From: Agroathelia rolfsii
Taxonomy: Eukaryota > Basidiomycota > Agaricomycetes > Amylocorticiales > Amylocorticiaceae
Length of the DNA stretch: 64,000 nucleotides
Direction: 5' to 3'
Assembly (NCBI GenBank): GCA_018343915.1
Contig: JABRWF010000006.1
Span: forward strand, 3,348,001-3,412,000
Part shown: positions 48,356-59,520 of the stretch, in pieces
Numbering within the stretch: position 1 is the first letter of the stretch
Layout: each line of letters starts with the position of its first letter
The notes under the pieces: generated by a model
What the model saw: the letters and a program-made list of their open reading frames with translations, nothing else
Told to the model about the DNA's origin: nothing
The model's database searches: none
Position numbers and translations under genes: made by a program

Positions 48356-48771
48356 TATAACCTAACAAAGAAGTTATAAGCTACAAGACCCAGGCTTAAA
48401 GTATTCAGTGACATTCAATTACCCTCAACCAATGAGGTATCTTTATACTCTTATGGGATGCAGTTAGTTGCTGAATAACATCCAACTATTACCAGTGGAT
48501 GAGTCAATAATATTAGACAAATCCCTATAAGTAGTAAATACAGCTTAAGCAATAGCTTACATTCATAGGGGGAGGGTATTTCAAGTGATACTCATATTAA
48601 TAGATAGGAAAATAAGTCACCTGATTGGCTAAGACCTAGTTGCCAATTAGCTAGGGGTAAATATCCCCTATAGTGGTTTTCAAGTAAGATAAATCAATGC
48701 ATCCAAACCCAAGCTAGATCCAGATAGCTATCTTCACACTCCAACTAAATGATATCATGCCTAGGATATGC
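48356..48771. other. Spacer between MDR copies 3 and 4
   Basis: AT-rich former promoter region of MDR copy 3. No gene or clear LTR end is seen. Confidence 0.4.
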
Positions 48772-48883
48772 ACCATTAACCAGTATTTTGCTGCCTAAGG
48801 GCTTTAGAACTGGGGTATATTGAAATTCAAGTACCTTAGTATATTTAGCTTGTTTTGCCTAAAACTATACTGAGAGTAATCAA
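48772..48883 (-). pseudogene. MDR copy 4, exon 2 and part of intron 1
   Basis: Minus-strand sequence at about 48871-48772 aligns base by base with exon 2 of MDR copy 2. The codons for the conserved Trp and Gln of WFQT are both TAG here. The adjacent intron is cut at 48883 by the nested transposon cluster and resumes at 63452. No exons 3-8 are found further left before copy 3, so the copy was already truncated. Confidence 0.83.
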
Positions 48884-49250
48884 TCTTGAACTTTTGTAGT
48901 TCTTGAGTTATATAGTATGGCTATATACTAGCTCACAAGTTACTAGTTATGAAGCAAACTGTTGGATAATAAGGATAATAAATAGCTACAAATATAGCAT
49001 AAACTTTTTATATGCATTATAATAATAGTTTCTTTTGTATCTTTTGTATTCTTTTGTCTTATGTCTCATAATTAACATATATGTATAAAACTGATACATT
49101 TTATCTACTGAATATACAAGTCATTTTCTTATCCCATTTATTCTAATAGGTTATAAGCCCTATACTCTAATCAACTTCATTTAAATCTGCTGCTTATAAC
49201 TCAAAACTCTCTCTGCTTATCTTACCCCTTGATTGATACTTACTGAAACA

Positions 49251-50027
49251 ATGTCAAACAACACTTCTACCAGCAATCTTGGCTGTATAGACTATCTTTG
49301 TAGTGCCAAAAACTATAGTACGTGGAAATAGAAGATGGAAGATGTACTTAAGGAGCTAAAGCTCCTTAGTTATGTAAAAGGTGAAATTGCTGAACCACAG
49401 GAGAGTAAGGATGAAGAACGCCAGGATTAGAAAAAGAAGTAGCGGAAGGTACTTCAGGTGATCTAATCACATGTGGCTGAGAAAGTGGCTAGCACCCTTG
49501 CTGTGGCCAAAACTGGTATGCAGGCCTGAAATATTTTGAAAAATTGTTTTTAGGCTACGGGTGATTATGTGGTACTCACACTCAGATGCAAAATATACCA
49601 AACCTTTTGTTTAGAGGGTGAGTCTGTTGAGGAATTTATTAACAAATTCAAAGCATAGCAAGATGAATTGCAGCTTATGAGTAAATAGTTGACTGGTGAA
49701 GATTTTTATTATTTACTTATATCAGCTTTACCAGAGTCATAGGAGCTATTCATCAAAGCAGCATCAGAAGAGGATTATAAAGATCTAGAGAAGCTGATGT
49801 CTAAGATTGCCAAGGAAGATAACCAGCTCTAGGCACGGCATAGAACCAATGAGACCACACTTGCTTTTAAAGGTAAGACTGGAGGTCAAAATAGTAGAAA
49901 AGCACCAGTGAAATATTTTAATTGTAGTAAAAAGGGTTATATTGCTAAATTTTGTAGGTCTAAGGGCAAGAAAAAGGATGATAGTGCAGCTACTGGCACG
50001 GCTAGGTCATTTCCTATTATAGCAGAA
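49251..50027 (+). pseudogene. Copia gag, decayed
   Basis: A gag polyprotein frame beginning MSNNTS, with a UBN2-like capsid region and a C-terminal CCHC zinc knuckle. About ten in-frame stops (mostly TAG, plus one TAA and one TGA) replace Gln or Trp codons. In the knuckle, the first Cys and the His are both Tyr and a Gly is Ser (near 49914-49955), all C/T or G/A changes. The frame breaks off where the Gypsy LTR begins at 50028. Confidence 0.87.
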
Positions 50028-50797
50028 TGTTAAGTCTTAGATAGATAGAGATAGTAGGAAGGGGAGGGACAGAGCAGAATGGAAGCAGAGACGGAGTAAA
50101 CAGGAGTAGAGATGGGAGAGTGGATAGGAAAGGAGAGGGGTAACCGGACTTGGCCAAGATGTATATATCAGGCCCTTGCCTAGTTGTGGTCTGGGACAGG
50201 AGTTAGATAGGAGAAGGGGAACTAAGTTGATTTCTGAACTGAGGTAGCTAGGTACATGCTAGATTGGTATAAATACTATAGTAGCAGGAGGATACCAAGA
50301 GGAATAGAAATGAAGTGAGACAAAAAGTGGGAAACAGAATACGGGGCGCAAATGGGCCAAAACTATCTATGTGAATAAGGGTACCAGAATGTATAGGGAA
50401 AATGATAGGAAAACAGGATATGTAAGAAGAAGAAAAGACTCCGGGACTCTAATTGGGTGCTGAGCAAGGGGTTGCTAGTTTCAATGCCTGAATCACAGAG
50501 GGCAGAGAGCGGAAGTTGAGAGCCGGAGAGGTGTCTTTGGTTGTTGGATGGTAGTGGGCGAGGGTGAGTAGGGACATGTTAGAAATGTTGGAGTGGGAGC
50601 CACTTGTACATGGAGGGGGTCATGACAGTGTCCCCCCTTTAGGTCCTGAGCCCTCAAAGGACTAGTGGCTGTATTAGTGTTGGAGTACAAAAATAGTTCA
50701 TGTGGGTCCATATTTACGCACGTGCGCAGGGTTATTAACAACCAACTCTTGTTACCACACCACTACCACTACCACCACCTACTAGCTTTGCTTGCCA

Positions 50798-51787
50798 ATG
50801 TCTTCCCCTCATGAGCTTGATGCCGATATCGCGGTCCTAGAGGCCTAACTGGTGGCTGCAAGACAGCGGAAAGAACAGTGCAAACGTGAGGAGCGTGAGA
50901 GGAAGAAGTGCAAGGAGATGGAGCGGAAGGTGCGCAAAGAAAGGGAGAGACGCAAGCAGGAAGCATGCGAGCAGTGCCAGCGGGAGGAGCACGAGCGGCT
51001 CGAGCGTGAGGAGAGGGAGATGCGCAAGTAGGAGGAGCGTTAGCAGCGCACACATGCGAAGGCTAGGGAGTAGTACAAGCGCAAGTGCAAGGAATGTGTT
51101 TGACAACTGCAGGGGGTGTTGGAGGGGTCCAATGTGGAGGTGCCAGAGACGCTTTCTGCCAAGCGTCGTTGGGTAGTTGGGGTCACGAAGGCTGCGGGTA
51201 CTGTAGTCAGGGAGGTGCCGGTACGTTACTCCTCCCCTTGGTGACTTGCGACTAATGTTGTTATACAGGGGCGGATGTGTCAGACCTATCAGAGGAGGAG
51301 TGTCACGTGCATGTGGTACATGGAGGGGTCGCGGCGGTCATGCCAGCCATGCTGCAAAAGGCATAAGGTGTACCAGATGGACAACAATGCATCATCGCGG
51401 ACCATGGGCACGCAAACCAAGGAGAAGGCAAGGGCAGAGGTGTTGGAGGTGGTGGAGGCTGCGGAGGGGAGTAGTTGCCAGCAGACGCATAGGCGGGCGG
51501 AGGTCCCGGGATTGGCGGAGCTTGTCTCCATCCAGTAGGCCTTGTTGAGGGAGGCCATAGCCAGCCAAAGGGTTCTGGAGAACTGCTCTGGGCTGTTAGT
51601 GTAGTTACTAGAGAGGTTGGTTGACACGGAGGAGCAGAGGGGGGGTCACACGGCCACACCCGCAGTAGAGAAAAGGGACAAAGTGGGTGTAGCAGTGGAC
51701 AACAACGAGGCAGCAGCGGAGATTGACGCGACTGAGGGCAGAGCAGCGGAGGACCTAACAGAGGAGTTGGAGGACGGGAAAGATTAA
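50798..51787 (+). pseudogene. Antisense accessory ORF of the Gypsy element: coiled coil plus Cys-rich domain
   Basis: On the strand opposite to gag-pol, between the 3' LTR and the chromodomain end. It begins ATG (MSSPHELDADIA), then a long Arg/Glu/Lys-rich helix (about residues 20-110, coiled coil), then exon 1 ends at 51220. A 48 bp GTACGT...ACAG intron (51221-51268) leads in phase to a Cys-rich segment (CQTY, TCMWY, SCQPCCKRHKVYQ) that resembles a zinc-binding cluster, and a Glu-rich tail to TAA at 51785. Seven internal stops (mostly TAG) show that this copy is dead, but splice signals, composition and frame are kept. I do not know a named family; similar antisense reading frames may occur in other mushroom Gypsy elements. 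Confidence 0.7.
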
Positions 51788-51965
51788 TTATATGTACAGT
51801 AGTTGATAATAATTTTTTTCTTTTTGTTTTATTTTATTTTTCTTTTTTGAAAGTCGGAATGAAAAAAAGTAAAAGAATATAGAAAGCAGGAATGAATAAA
51901 AGTAAAAGAAATGGAAATTAGAAAAAGGGTGCAAAAGTGCGGAGCCGGAAGGAGCGGAGAGGGGA

Positions 51966-53230
51966 ATTAGATCTTGTCCAGGGGGCCCGGCTTGACGGGG
52001 TATTGAGAGTAGAAGTCGGAGACGAGCTCCTATGCATGTGCGAGTTCAGTTGCGGGTAGTCAGTCTTCTTTGTCCGGAGTTCCTTCATAACCCGCCCATT
52101 GCACTTGGTACATCAACTTGCAATAGCGGCACTTGTCGATCTTGGAGTCCAGGATTTCAGAGATCTCATACTCCACCTCTCCATCGACTTCCACCAGAGG
52201 TGGCGGAGGTTGTGTGCAATTTGGGATGGTGTTTGGTGGAGCAGGCTTGAGCTGGGAAATATGAAAGACTGGGTGCACCGAGCGCATGGAATCGGGGAGG
52301 CGGAGAGTAAAGGAGGACAACCCAGCTTGTGCTATGATCTTGTAGGGCCCTAGGTACTTGTCGGAAAGCTTCTTGGACGGACAAGTAGTGTGGAAAAACT
52401 TCGTGCGGACAAATACTTGCTGGCCAACTTTGAAGTCGGGGGCCGGGAGGCGTTTCTTGTCTGCCAGAGCCTGGTATCGGTGCTGAGCGGTGGAAAGCTG
52501 GGTGCGGAGTCCTGGTGGAGGCTATCCAGGTCGACTGCAAACTCAAGGGCGTGAACAGAGGTGATGTCTCATTCCGGGTGAACGGAGATAGTGGAGGGGT
52601 TGTAGCCTTTGTTGGCAAAGAACGGAGATACCCCGGTGGACTTGCTTGGGGCATTGTTATATGCAAATTCCGCCATCGGAAGCAGCTTGGACCAGTTATC
52701 CTATTGATAGTTATAGTACATGCGGAGGTACTGTTCCAGTGTCTGGTTAACTTGTTCTGTTTGTCCATTGCCCTCGGGGTGGTAGCCTGACGTAAAGTGG
52801 AGCTTCATATCTAGGAGGGTCCCCAGGGAGCGGAAGAAGTGGGAGACAAATTCTGATCCACAGTTGGAGGTAACATGTGTCAGAACTCCGTGCTTCGAGA
52901 ATACATGTGTAACAAAGAGTCAGGCAAGGTCCTGGGAAGTGATGGTATCATGCGTTAAAATGAAGATCCCTTGCTTGGAGAGGCGGTCAACTACGACAAG
53001 GATGGCAGTGTAGCCCGTGGAGGGTAGCAGCTGCTCAATGAAGTCCATGGAAATGAAGCTCCATGGTTGTTCTGGAATTGAGAGCTGGTGGAGTAGGCCA
53101 TAGGGTTTGTGTCAGACCGCCTTCCCACATTTGCATGTAATGTAGGTGTTGCAGTACTCCTTGACAAATTTGCAGAGCCCTGGCTAGGTGTACTCACGCC
53201 GAACTAGCTAGAAGGTCTTGTTTTGCCCAA
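51966..53230 (-). pseudogene. Gypsy integrase and chromodomain, decayed
   Basis: Minus-strand remnant of integrase: zinc-binding region, catalytic core ([36 protein letters not shown]), GPYKI-type C-terminal region, and a chromodomain (EISEILDSKI ... QVQWAGYEGTPDKED). In the core, the second catalytic Asp is Asn and the neighbouring Arg is Cys (near 52855). Several Trp or Gln codons are stops. Chromodomains direct such elements to methylated histones, which would favour insertion into existing heterochromatin. Confidence 0.85.
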
Positions 53231-53559
53231 AGTAGCCTGCCGTAGGGTGGTCGTGCTTGAGTCGAAGGATGCAGAGCCGAAGGTCATTGGTGTTGGGGAT
53301 GTAGATACGACCATTGTAAAACAGAAGCTCCTTGGACTTTGTCCAACGTGCATCTAGTGAAGTTGTGGACTGGTGCTGGAGTGCAACTAGGTCCTGAGAG
53401 AGTACAGCTCGGATATCGTTGTGGATGCTCTCTAGGTCAAGAAGTTCGGAGGCTCAAAGTGTAGGCTCCTTCAGTGCAGTGGCTTGGAGGGATGTGGAGA
53501 TCTGCTCGGAGGTGAAGACGGGTTGGAGGTTGTGGGGGTTGATGCTGGCATAGCTACTG

Positions 53560-55002
53560 TCCCCCCCCTTTTGGGTAGACGTCCCATCGTCTAGTGAGGG
53601 AGTCAGGTTTCTTTCCTAAGCGTCCTGAGCGGAATTGAATGACAAGATGAAAGGCAGAGAGGAATTCTGACCAGCAGGCCTGGCGACGAGTCAGCAGCTT
53701 AGTGGTGGAAAAGTAGACTAGGTTTTTGTAATCTGTGACCATGTTGATCGGAAGGGAGGCGCCTTTGAGGTAGTGCCTCTATGTTTGGAATGCTTTGAAA
53801 ATTGCCAGGAGTTCCTTATTATGCATGTCGTAGTTGAGTTCTGCAGTTGACAAGGAGTAGGAGTAGAATGCAATTGGGCGGATTTCACCATTAGGGCAAG
53901 TAATAGAGAGGATTCCGGTGATGGCATAGTCGGAGGTATCTGTTTCCACCATGAGCTGTTGATCCGGGGCCCAGTGCATGAGGATCGGAGCAGAGACAAA
54001 CACCTCCTTTAGCTTGGTGAATGCGGAGCGGCATTTTTTGTCAAAGTTCTATGGAGTATCTTTTCAGGTTAGGCGGGTTAGTGGGATGACAATCTCGGAG
54101 TAATTGTGAATGAACCGCTAGTAGAAGTTTGCAAAGCCTAGGAAGGACTGAATATCTTTTACCTTGCACGGTTTGGGCCAGTCCTGAATTGCCTGGATTT
54201 TGGATTTGTCCATTGTTAGGCTATCCGGAGACAGAATGTACCCCAGATACTCCACAGTGTCAATGCCAAACAGGCACTTGTCAGCACAACTGTATAGACT
54301 GTACTTGCGGAGTCTCCGGAGAACCTTGCGGACTTGCGCAGTATGCTGACTTGGTTCATCAGAATATATAAGGATGTTGTCCAGGTATACCACCACACAG
54401 ACGTCAAGGAGGTTGAAGAAGATGTCATTCATAAAATGCTGGAAGGCGGCTGGGGCATTTGTGAGTCCAAACAGCATGACCCTCCATTCAAATGAGCCGT
54501 AGCAGGTTCAGAAGGCTGTTTTCCACTCATCACCTTTCGCGATGCGGATGAGGTGGTATGCGTGGTATAGGTCAATTTTGGTGTAAAGGCGAGCCTTCCG
54601 AGGTGCGTCTAACAGGTCGGAGATTAGCGGAAGCGGGTACCTGTCCTTCTTCAAGATACGGTTCAGTCCCCAAAAGTCAATGCACAGGCGGAGGGAACCA
54701 TCTTTTTTCTTTACAAACAGAACGGGAGTGCCATAGGCAGAGGTTGAGGGGTGGATAAATCCTGAGCGGAGGTTCTCATTTATGAAGGTGCGGAGGGCTT
54801 TGAGTTCTGGCAGAGAGAGGGAGTATATAGGTCCTAGGGGCAGAGACAAGCCCTCTTCCAGGTCAATGTGGAGGTTGTAGGGGCAGTGAGGCGCCAGTGT
54901 CTTGGATTTTGTTTTACTCAAAACATCCGCAAAGTCATAGTATTCTGTAGGGAGTGAAGATATATCGGCAGGTATGGTGGCAGTTGCTGCTCGACCGGAC
55001 AT
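53560..55002 (-). pseudogene. Gypsy reverse transcriptase and RNase H, decayed
   Basis: Long open stretches with canonical order: [40 protein letters not shown], then RNase H (VETDTSDYAI, STAELNYDMHNKELLAI). The catalytic YxDD motif reads YLDN, so the second Asp is lost by a G-to-A change, and the usual Arg in the D-[FY]-RGLN motif is Trp. A few TAG/TGA stops separate the pieces. Confidence 0.88.
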
Positions 55003-55263
55003 ACTAGGCAGAATGTCTAAAGTATATACGGGGGTGGAGTTGGTACGGTAGGCGCGGAGGAAGACGGCTGCCCCTACAAGGGATATTGGAATAGCCGGAG
55101 ACGAAGGCGCAGATGCAGGCAGAGACAGATACGCAGATGCGGGTGGAGATGGATATGCAGATGCAGATGGAGGCTACAGAGAGGCTGATGATGACGGAGA
55201 GTTGGCCGGAGCTGAGGGGGTTGACAAGGTAGTCGGGTTTCTACCTTTAACTATCTGGGGGTT

Positions 55264-56785
55264 GAACGAGATGTGGTTTTTGGCCCAATCAATCATTAGA
55301 TTATACAGGGCTAGCCAATCATAACCAAGGACAGCGGAGCAAGATGATGTTGAAAGATTGAATATTTACAAGCTTCATATCTTTCCAATAATTCCAATGA
55401 ATACTTTAAATAATCATCTAACATCATATCATACATGATTATTTATTTCATGATTTTACAACTATTCATTGTTGAGATATTAACAATTCTTTATATGTAT
55501 ATATTCATTGAAATAATATGCATATATTCTTTTATTTAATATTTTCAATATTTCATTATATCTAATCTTATCAGAGATAAGATTATCATATCTGAAGTTA
55601 CTTGACTTTATCATTTATGAATATCTTTTCATAAATATTAAATAATTCCATTTAAATATTCATTTCTAAATAATCATTGTGAATATTACTAATTGATTTT
55701 TCACGCCCTAGATCCTTGCTTATAAATCACCAAAATATTTACTAAGCAAATTCATAATATTAGTAATATTTATAAAATATTACTAATACAGATCTAATAA
55801 TAGGATATTGAGATCAATAGATATTTTCACTTACTAATACTATACAAATTACTTACTAAGCATATAGATTGCTTACCAAGTATATTATTCAGCAAATAGA
55901 AATATTACTAAGCTGATTTATAAGCTGATTTATAAGCAACCCTTCTTACTAAGTGGATTAGATAAGCACAGGATTGGCTTACTAATCTTATAGAAATTAG
56001 AATATTTTGTATTATATAAGCACCAGCAAATTCGGCTGGAAATGACAAGTTATTTCACTCAAAAATAGTGAGTTAAATAGTCTACAAGACTAGCTCCTAG
56101 AGTACTAACTTCACCAACAGACTTACTAAGTCTACTACAAGACAACAAGCCTTTCCTAAAGGGAAAACAAGTAGGTAGTCTCAAAGGGACACCGGCTACA
56201 GTCTTATCTTCAGTATAGTAAAGTTACTAATCGCTTCCTATCCTAGAAAACCTTGCCTTATCTTAGGAACAACTCAAAGCCTGCACTTTTCTTTACAAGT
56301 AAGTATTTGCTTCATAATAGGTAACTTGTGAGCTAGCATATAGCCACACTATACAACCAAGAACTATGATAGTTCAACAGATGGATCTAGTGGAGTGACG
56401 TAGAACAAGATTTGATGTTGGCTGCCAGACAGAAAGCGGACCAGGAGGTAGATGAACTCAGTGATTGTATTGGCAGAGCTTCCGTCAAAAAGGCGGAGCG
56501 TTACAGGAGGAACAGAAGTAGTAGGTAAGGATTTGATAAGGGATGGATTGACAAAACTATGGGAGGAGCTAGAGTCTACAAGGATGCTGAAAAGTGCGAA
56601 GTCATTGGAGATGGAAGGTGAAGTACATGAAAGGATAAGGGAGTTTGATGGCTCTATGGTGGAAGCCTGTAAATTCATAATAACGGGGGTACGTAGTGGA
56701 ATTGCGCAGCCCTCAACCTGTACGGGGTTTTAAGGGCTGCTCACTGTTTTGCTTGTTCGGATCCATCATCACTTGCCTCATTGAC
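55264..56785 (-). pseudogene. Gypsy protease region, split by a solo LTR
   Basis: The aspartic protease part of pol in two pieces (56785-56380 and 55347-55264). The catalytic DSG reads DSS in FSILVDSSSSHSFVNP; a second conserved segment (VLGYDWLALYN) follows the inserted LTR. Stop codons occur upstream where Arg, Trp or Gln are expected. Confidence 0.83.
55348..56379 (+). mobile_element. Solo LTR, family 2, inside the Gypsy protease
   Basis: 1032 bp from TGTTGAAAGATT to AGTTCAACA, with target duplication GATGA/GATGG (55343-55347, 56380-56384). Removing it and one duplication restores a continuous protease frame across the site, which proves that the insertion came after the Gypsy element. 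Confidence 0.9.
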
Positions 56786-56790
56786 TCTTG

Positions 56791-57646
56791 TGTCAAGGCT
56801 CACGCTCTTGACTATCTAAACAACAGAGGTGACCCCTACTCACACCACAAACAGAACAATGTACCGCTACTAGGTCCCAAAGGTGTACTCCAAGTCTAGA
56901 AGACTTTCCACCAAAGGCTACTGTTGGCTAATGACTTGTTACTGCTTGCTTAGTAAAGAAGGGAGTGCTAAACACTCTGAGACGCTTAGATTCTTTCTTA
57001 GAGGGTAATAACCCTAAGTCACACTTTGCCCTGATTTATTAAGGGACTTGATATAGAGAGGGAGAGGCAGGCAATACAGCCTGTTCTATGGCTTGCTTAG
57101 GTCCTTATACAACCCCTAGGCTGACGAGGCACAAAGGGAGGGCAAGGGTGAGAGGGCTAGGACAATGAGCCTGAAGGCAAATGTATTAGTAAATAGTAAA
57201 GAGAGATGTACATGCTTATTTACTCACCTGAAGGCAAAAGGTCAAAGCTAAGGCCTTCAGGGAGTGTTACAAGGTCCTTATATAAGTTTCAGGGGTGGTC
57301 TGTGCACTTCTGAATGGTCTGTGCATAGAGATAGAAATAGAAAGGAATGCTAAACATAGTACAAATAGATGACTGAGCATGATGGTGCAATCATTGCATT
57401 ATCAGCTGATTGATCAAGAGTCTAGACTTGGAATGAACTAGAAGGGTCTAGACTCTGTTTACTAATAGGTACTGGTACAAAGGTATAATGATGGCCGGTC
57501 ATATAACTAAGTACTCTGTAACCAATTGTTCTAGGCGGTCTATTATGAATAAATAATGTGTAGAAAGTCCAAGAAAAATCGTAAAAATACAAGAAAAATA
57601 CAGGAAAATAAAGAAAAATTAGGAGAGTCTGGGTGTACCCATGACA
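56791..57646 (-). mobile_element. Solo LTR, family 3, inside the Gypsy gag-protease junction
   Basis: 856 bp in reverse orientation, TGTCATGGGTACA ... GAGCCTTGACA, flanked by exact TCTTG duplications (56786-56790 and 57647-57651). It lies just after the gag zinc knuckle. Confidence 0.92.
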
Positions 57647-57651
57647 TCTTG

Positions 57652-58893
57652 CAGTGTATGCATTCATGACAGAGGCACGTTTACAGCAGTCCCTGACTGC
57701 ATAACCTGCAATACCACAAAAGAGGTAGAGGTTGTTTAAAATTCTCCGTTGGTACTCATCCGCTGTGAGCTTTCCGTCTGGACCGATCCCGGGGATTGAC
57801 CGTGGGATAGGCAATGGTGAGGCAACAGGCTTGGCAAAGGAGCAGGCAGAGTTGCTCCCGGTAGTGGAGGCGGGAGTGCAAGGGGATGTGACTTTTATCC
57901 CAGCGGAGCTAGGTGTATTGCCAGGGACTATCGGGGATTGGGCGAGTTCCGCTTTACGTTCCCAGTAGTGAGCGTCTAGCATCATGGCTTGTAGTCAGAG
58001 TTCAGCAAGGGTATTGGGTTTTCCACTGGGGAGGCTGTACAATGCGTCTTTAAGTCGATTTGGGAGTCCAGCATAGAAGCAGCGGGTAAGGGCGCAATCC
58101 CCCCACTGAGCTAGTGCTGCCCAGCGGTTGAACTGTACCATGTAGAGTTGGATGCACTGGTCGCTCTTCATCACCAGGGCCTCGAGAGCTGCTTCCACCT
58201 CCTCTGCAGAGTGGAGCGGACCAAAGTTTAAGCAGAGCTCCTGCTGGAAGGCGGGGTAGGAGTTGAGCCAGGCGGGTTCATAACCTAGAATGGGATTGCT
58301 GAGGTGGGGTTCAAACCAGTCTAGGGCAGTACCCTCTAAATAGGCAATCATGAATATAACCTTCTTTATGTCATTTGGAAAATTGCGGGGACGATCGCGG
58401 AAGTGGAGTTGTCCCTGCAGAAAGAATGTACGGAGTTTCTCTGGGTGTTCTCCATCAAATTTTTCTGGGGATGGCATTTTGACCCACAGGATTCTGACCC
58501 AGCTGGCGGGGCTGCATAGGCGTTGTTAATAGCGGAGGCAAAGGTTTGCATAAGGTGGTCAAAGAATGCATCGTCTTGAGAGAGGCCAGGGGCTGATTAG
58601 GCAATAGGGGTATGCTCCAAGGGGTTTTCACCATTCTCATTTTCAAGGTCCCTTAGATGTTGGTCAATATCGTTGGCATCCTGGAAGTTGTCAAGGTATT
58701 CTTTAGGGATAGGTTGTCCTTGGGAGGAGCAACGGCCCATGGCGGCCGTGGAGACGGAGTCAAGAGGGGTGGTGGCCAAGGGAGTGGCGGAAAATGCTCC
58801 CGCCGTTCCTTCAAACCCTGTGAAGAGTTGGTTGGTATCAGATGGTAGGAAACGCCCATTGGCGTCGCGGGGTTGGCTTGTCATGTGGTGCAA
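57652..58893 (-). pseudogene. Gypsy gag, decayed
   Basis: N-terminal part starts MHHMTSQPRDANGRF; the capsid part (58477-57995) includes MPSPEKFDGEHPEKLRTFF and EGTALDWFEPHL, typical of fungal Gypsy gag; the zinc knuckle near 57680-57730 reads LYLFCGIAGYAVRDC, where the first Cys and the His have become Tyr. A frameshift or stops separate the N-terminal and capsid frames. Confidence 0.85.
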
Positions 58894-59520
58894 CTAGACA
58901 AGTTGGAGTTCGGAAATACTGTTAAGTCTCGGATGGACAGAGATAGTAGAAAAGGGAAGGGGCGGAGCAGAACGGAAGCGGAGATGGAGTGAACAGGAGT
59001 AGAGATGGGAGAGTGGATAGGAAAGGAGAGGGGTGACCGGACTTGGCCAAGATGTATGTGTTAGGCCCTTGCCTAGTTGCGGTCTGGGATAGGAGTCAGA
59101 CAGGAGAAGAGGAACTAAGTTGATTTCCGAACTAAGGTAGCTAGGTACATGCTAGGTTGGTATAAATACTATAGTAGCAGGAGGATACCAAGAGGAATAG
59201 AAATGAAGTGAGACGGAGAGTGGGAAATGGAATACAGGGCGCGAATAGGCCAAAACTATCTATGTAAACAAGGGTACCAGAATATGTGGGGAAAATGATG
59301 GGAAAACAGGATACGTGAGAAGAGGAAAAGACTTCGGGACTCCGGTCAGGCGCTAAGCAAGGGGTTGCTGGTTCCGACGCCCAAATTGCGGAGGGCGGAG
59401 AGCGGAAGTTGGGAGCCGGAGAGGTGTCTTTGGTTGTTGGATGGTAGTGGGCAAGGGTGAGTGGGGACATGTTGGAAATATTGGAGTGGGAGCTACTTGT
59501 GTGCGGAGAGGGTTGTAACA

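Larger units (their letters stand above)
50028..59520 (-). mobile_element. Chromodomain Gypsy (chromovirus) LTR retrotransposon, inactive
   Basis: Full-length element in reverse orientation, with 600 bp LTRs at 50028-50627 (3' LTR) and 58920-59520 (5' LTR), ends TGTYA ... TTAACA. A polypurine tract (AAAGGGGGGAC, minus strand) lies next to the 3' LTR. Order from its 5' end: gag, zinc knuckle, protease, reverse transcriptase, RNase H, integrase, chromodomain. Two solo LTRs are inserted in it. The two LTRs differ mainly at C/T and G/A sites. Flanking 5-mers CAGAA and AACAT do not match. Confidence 0.9.
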
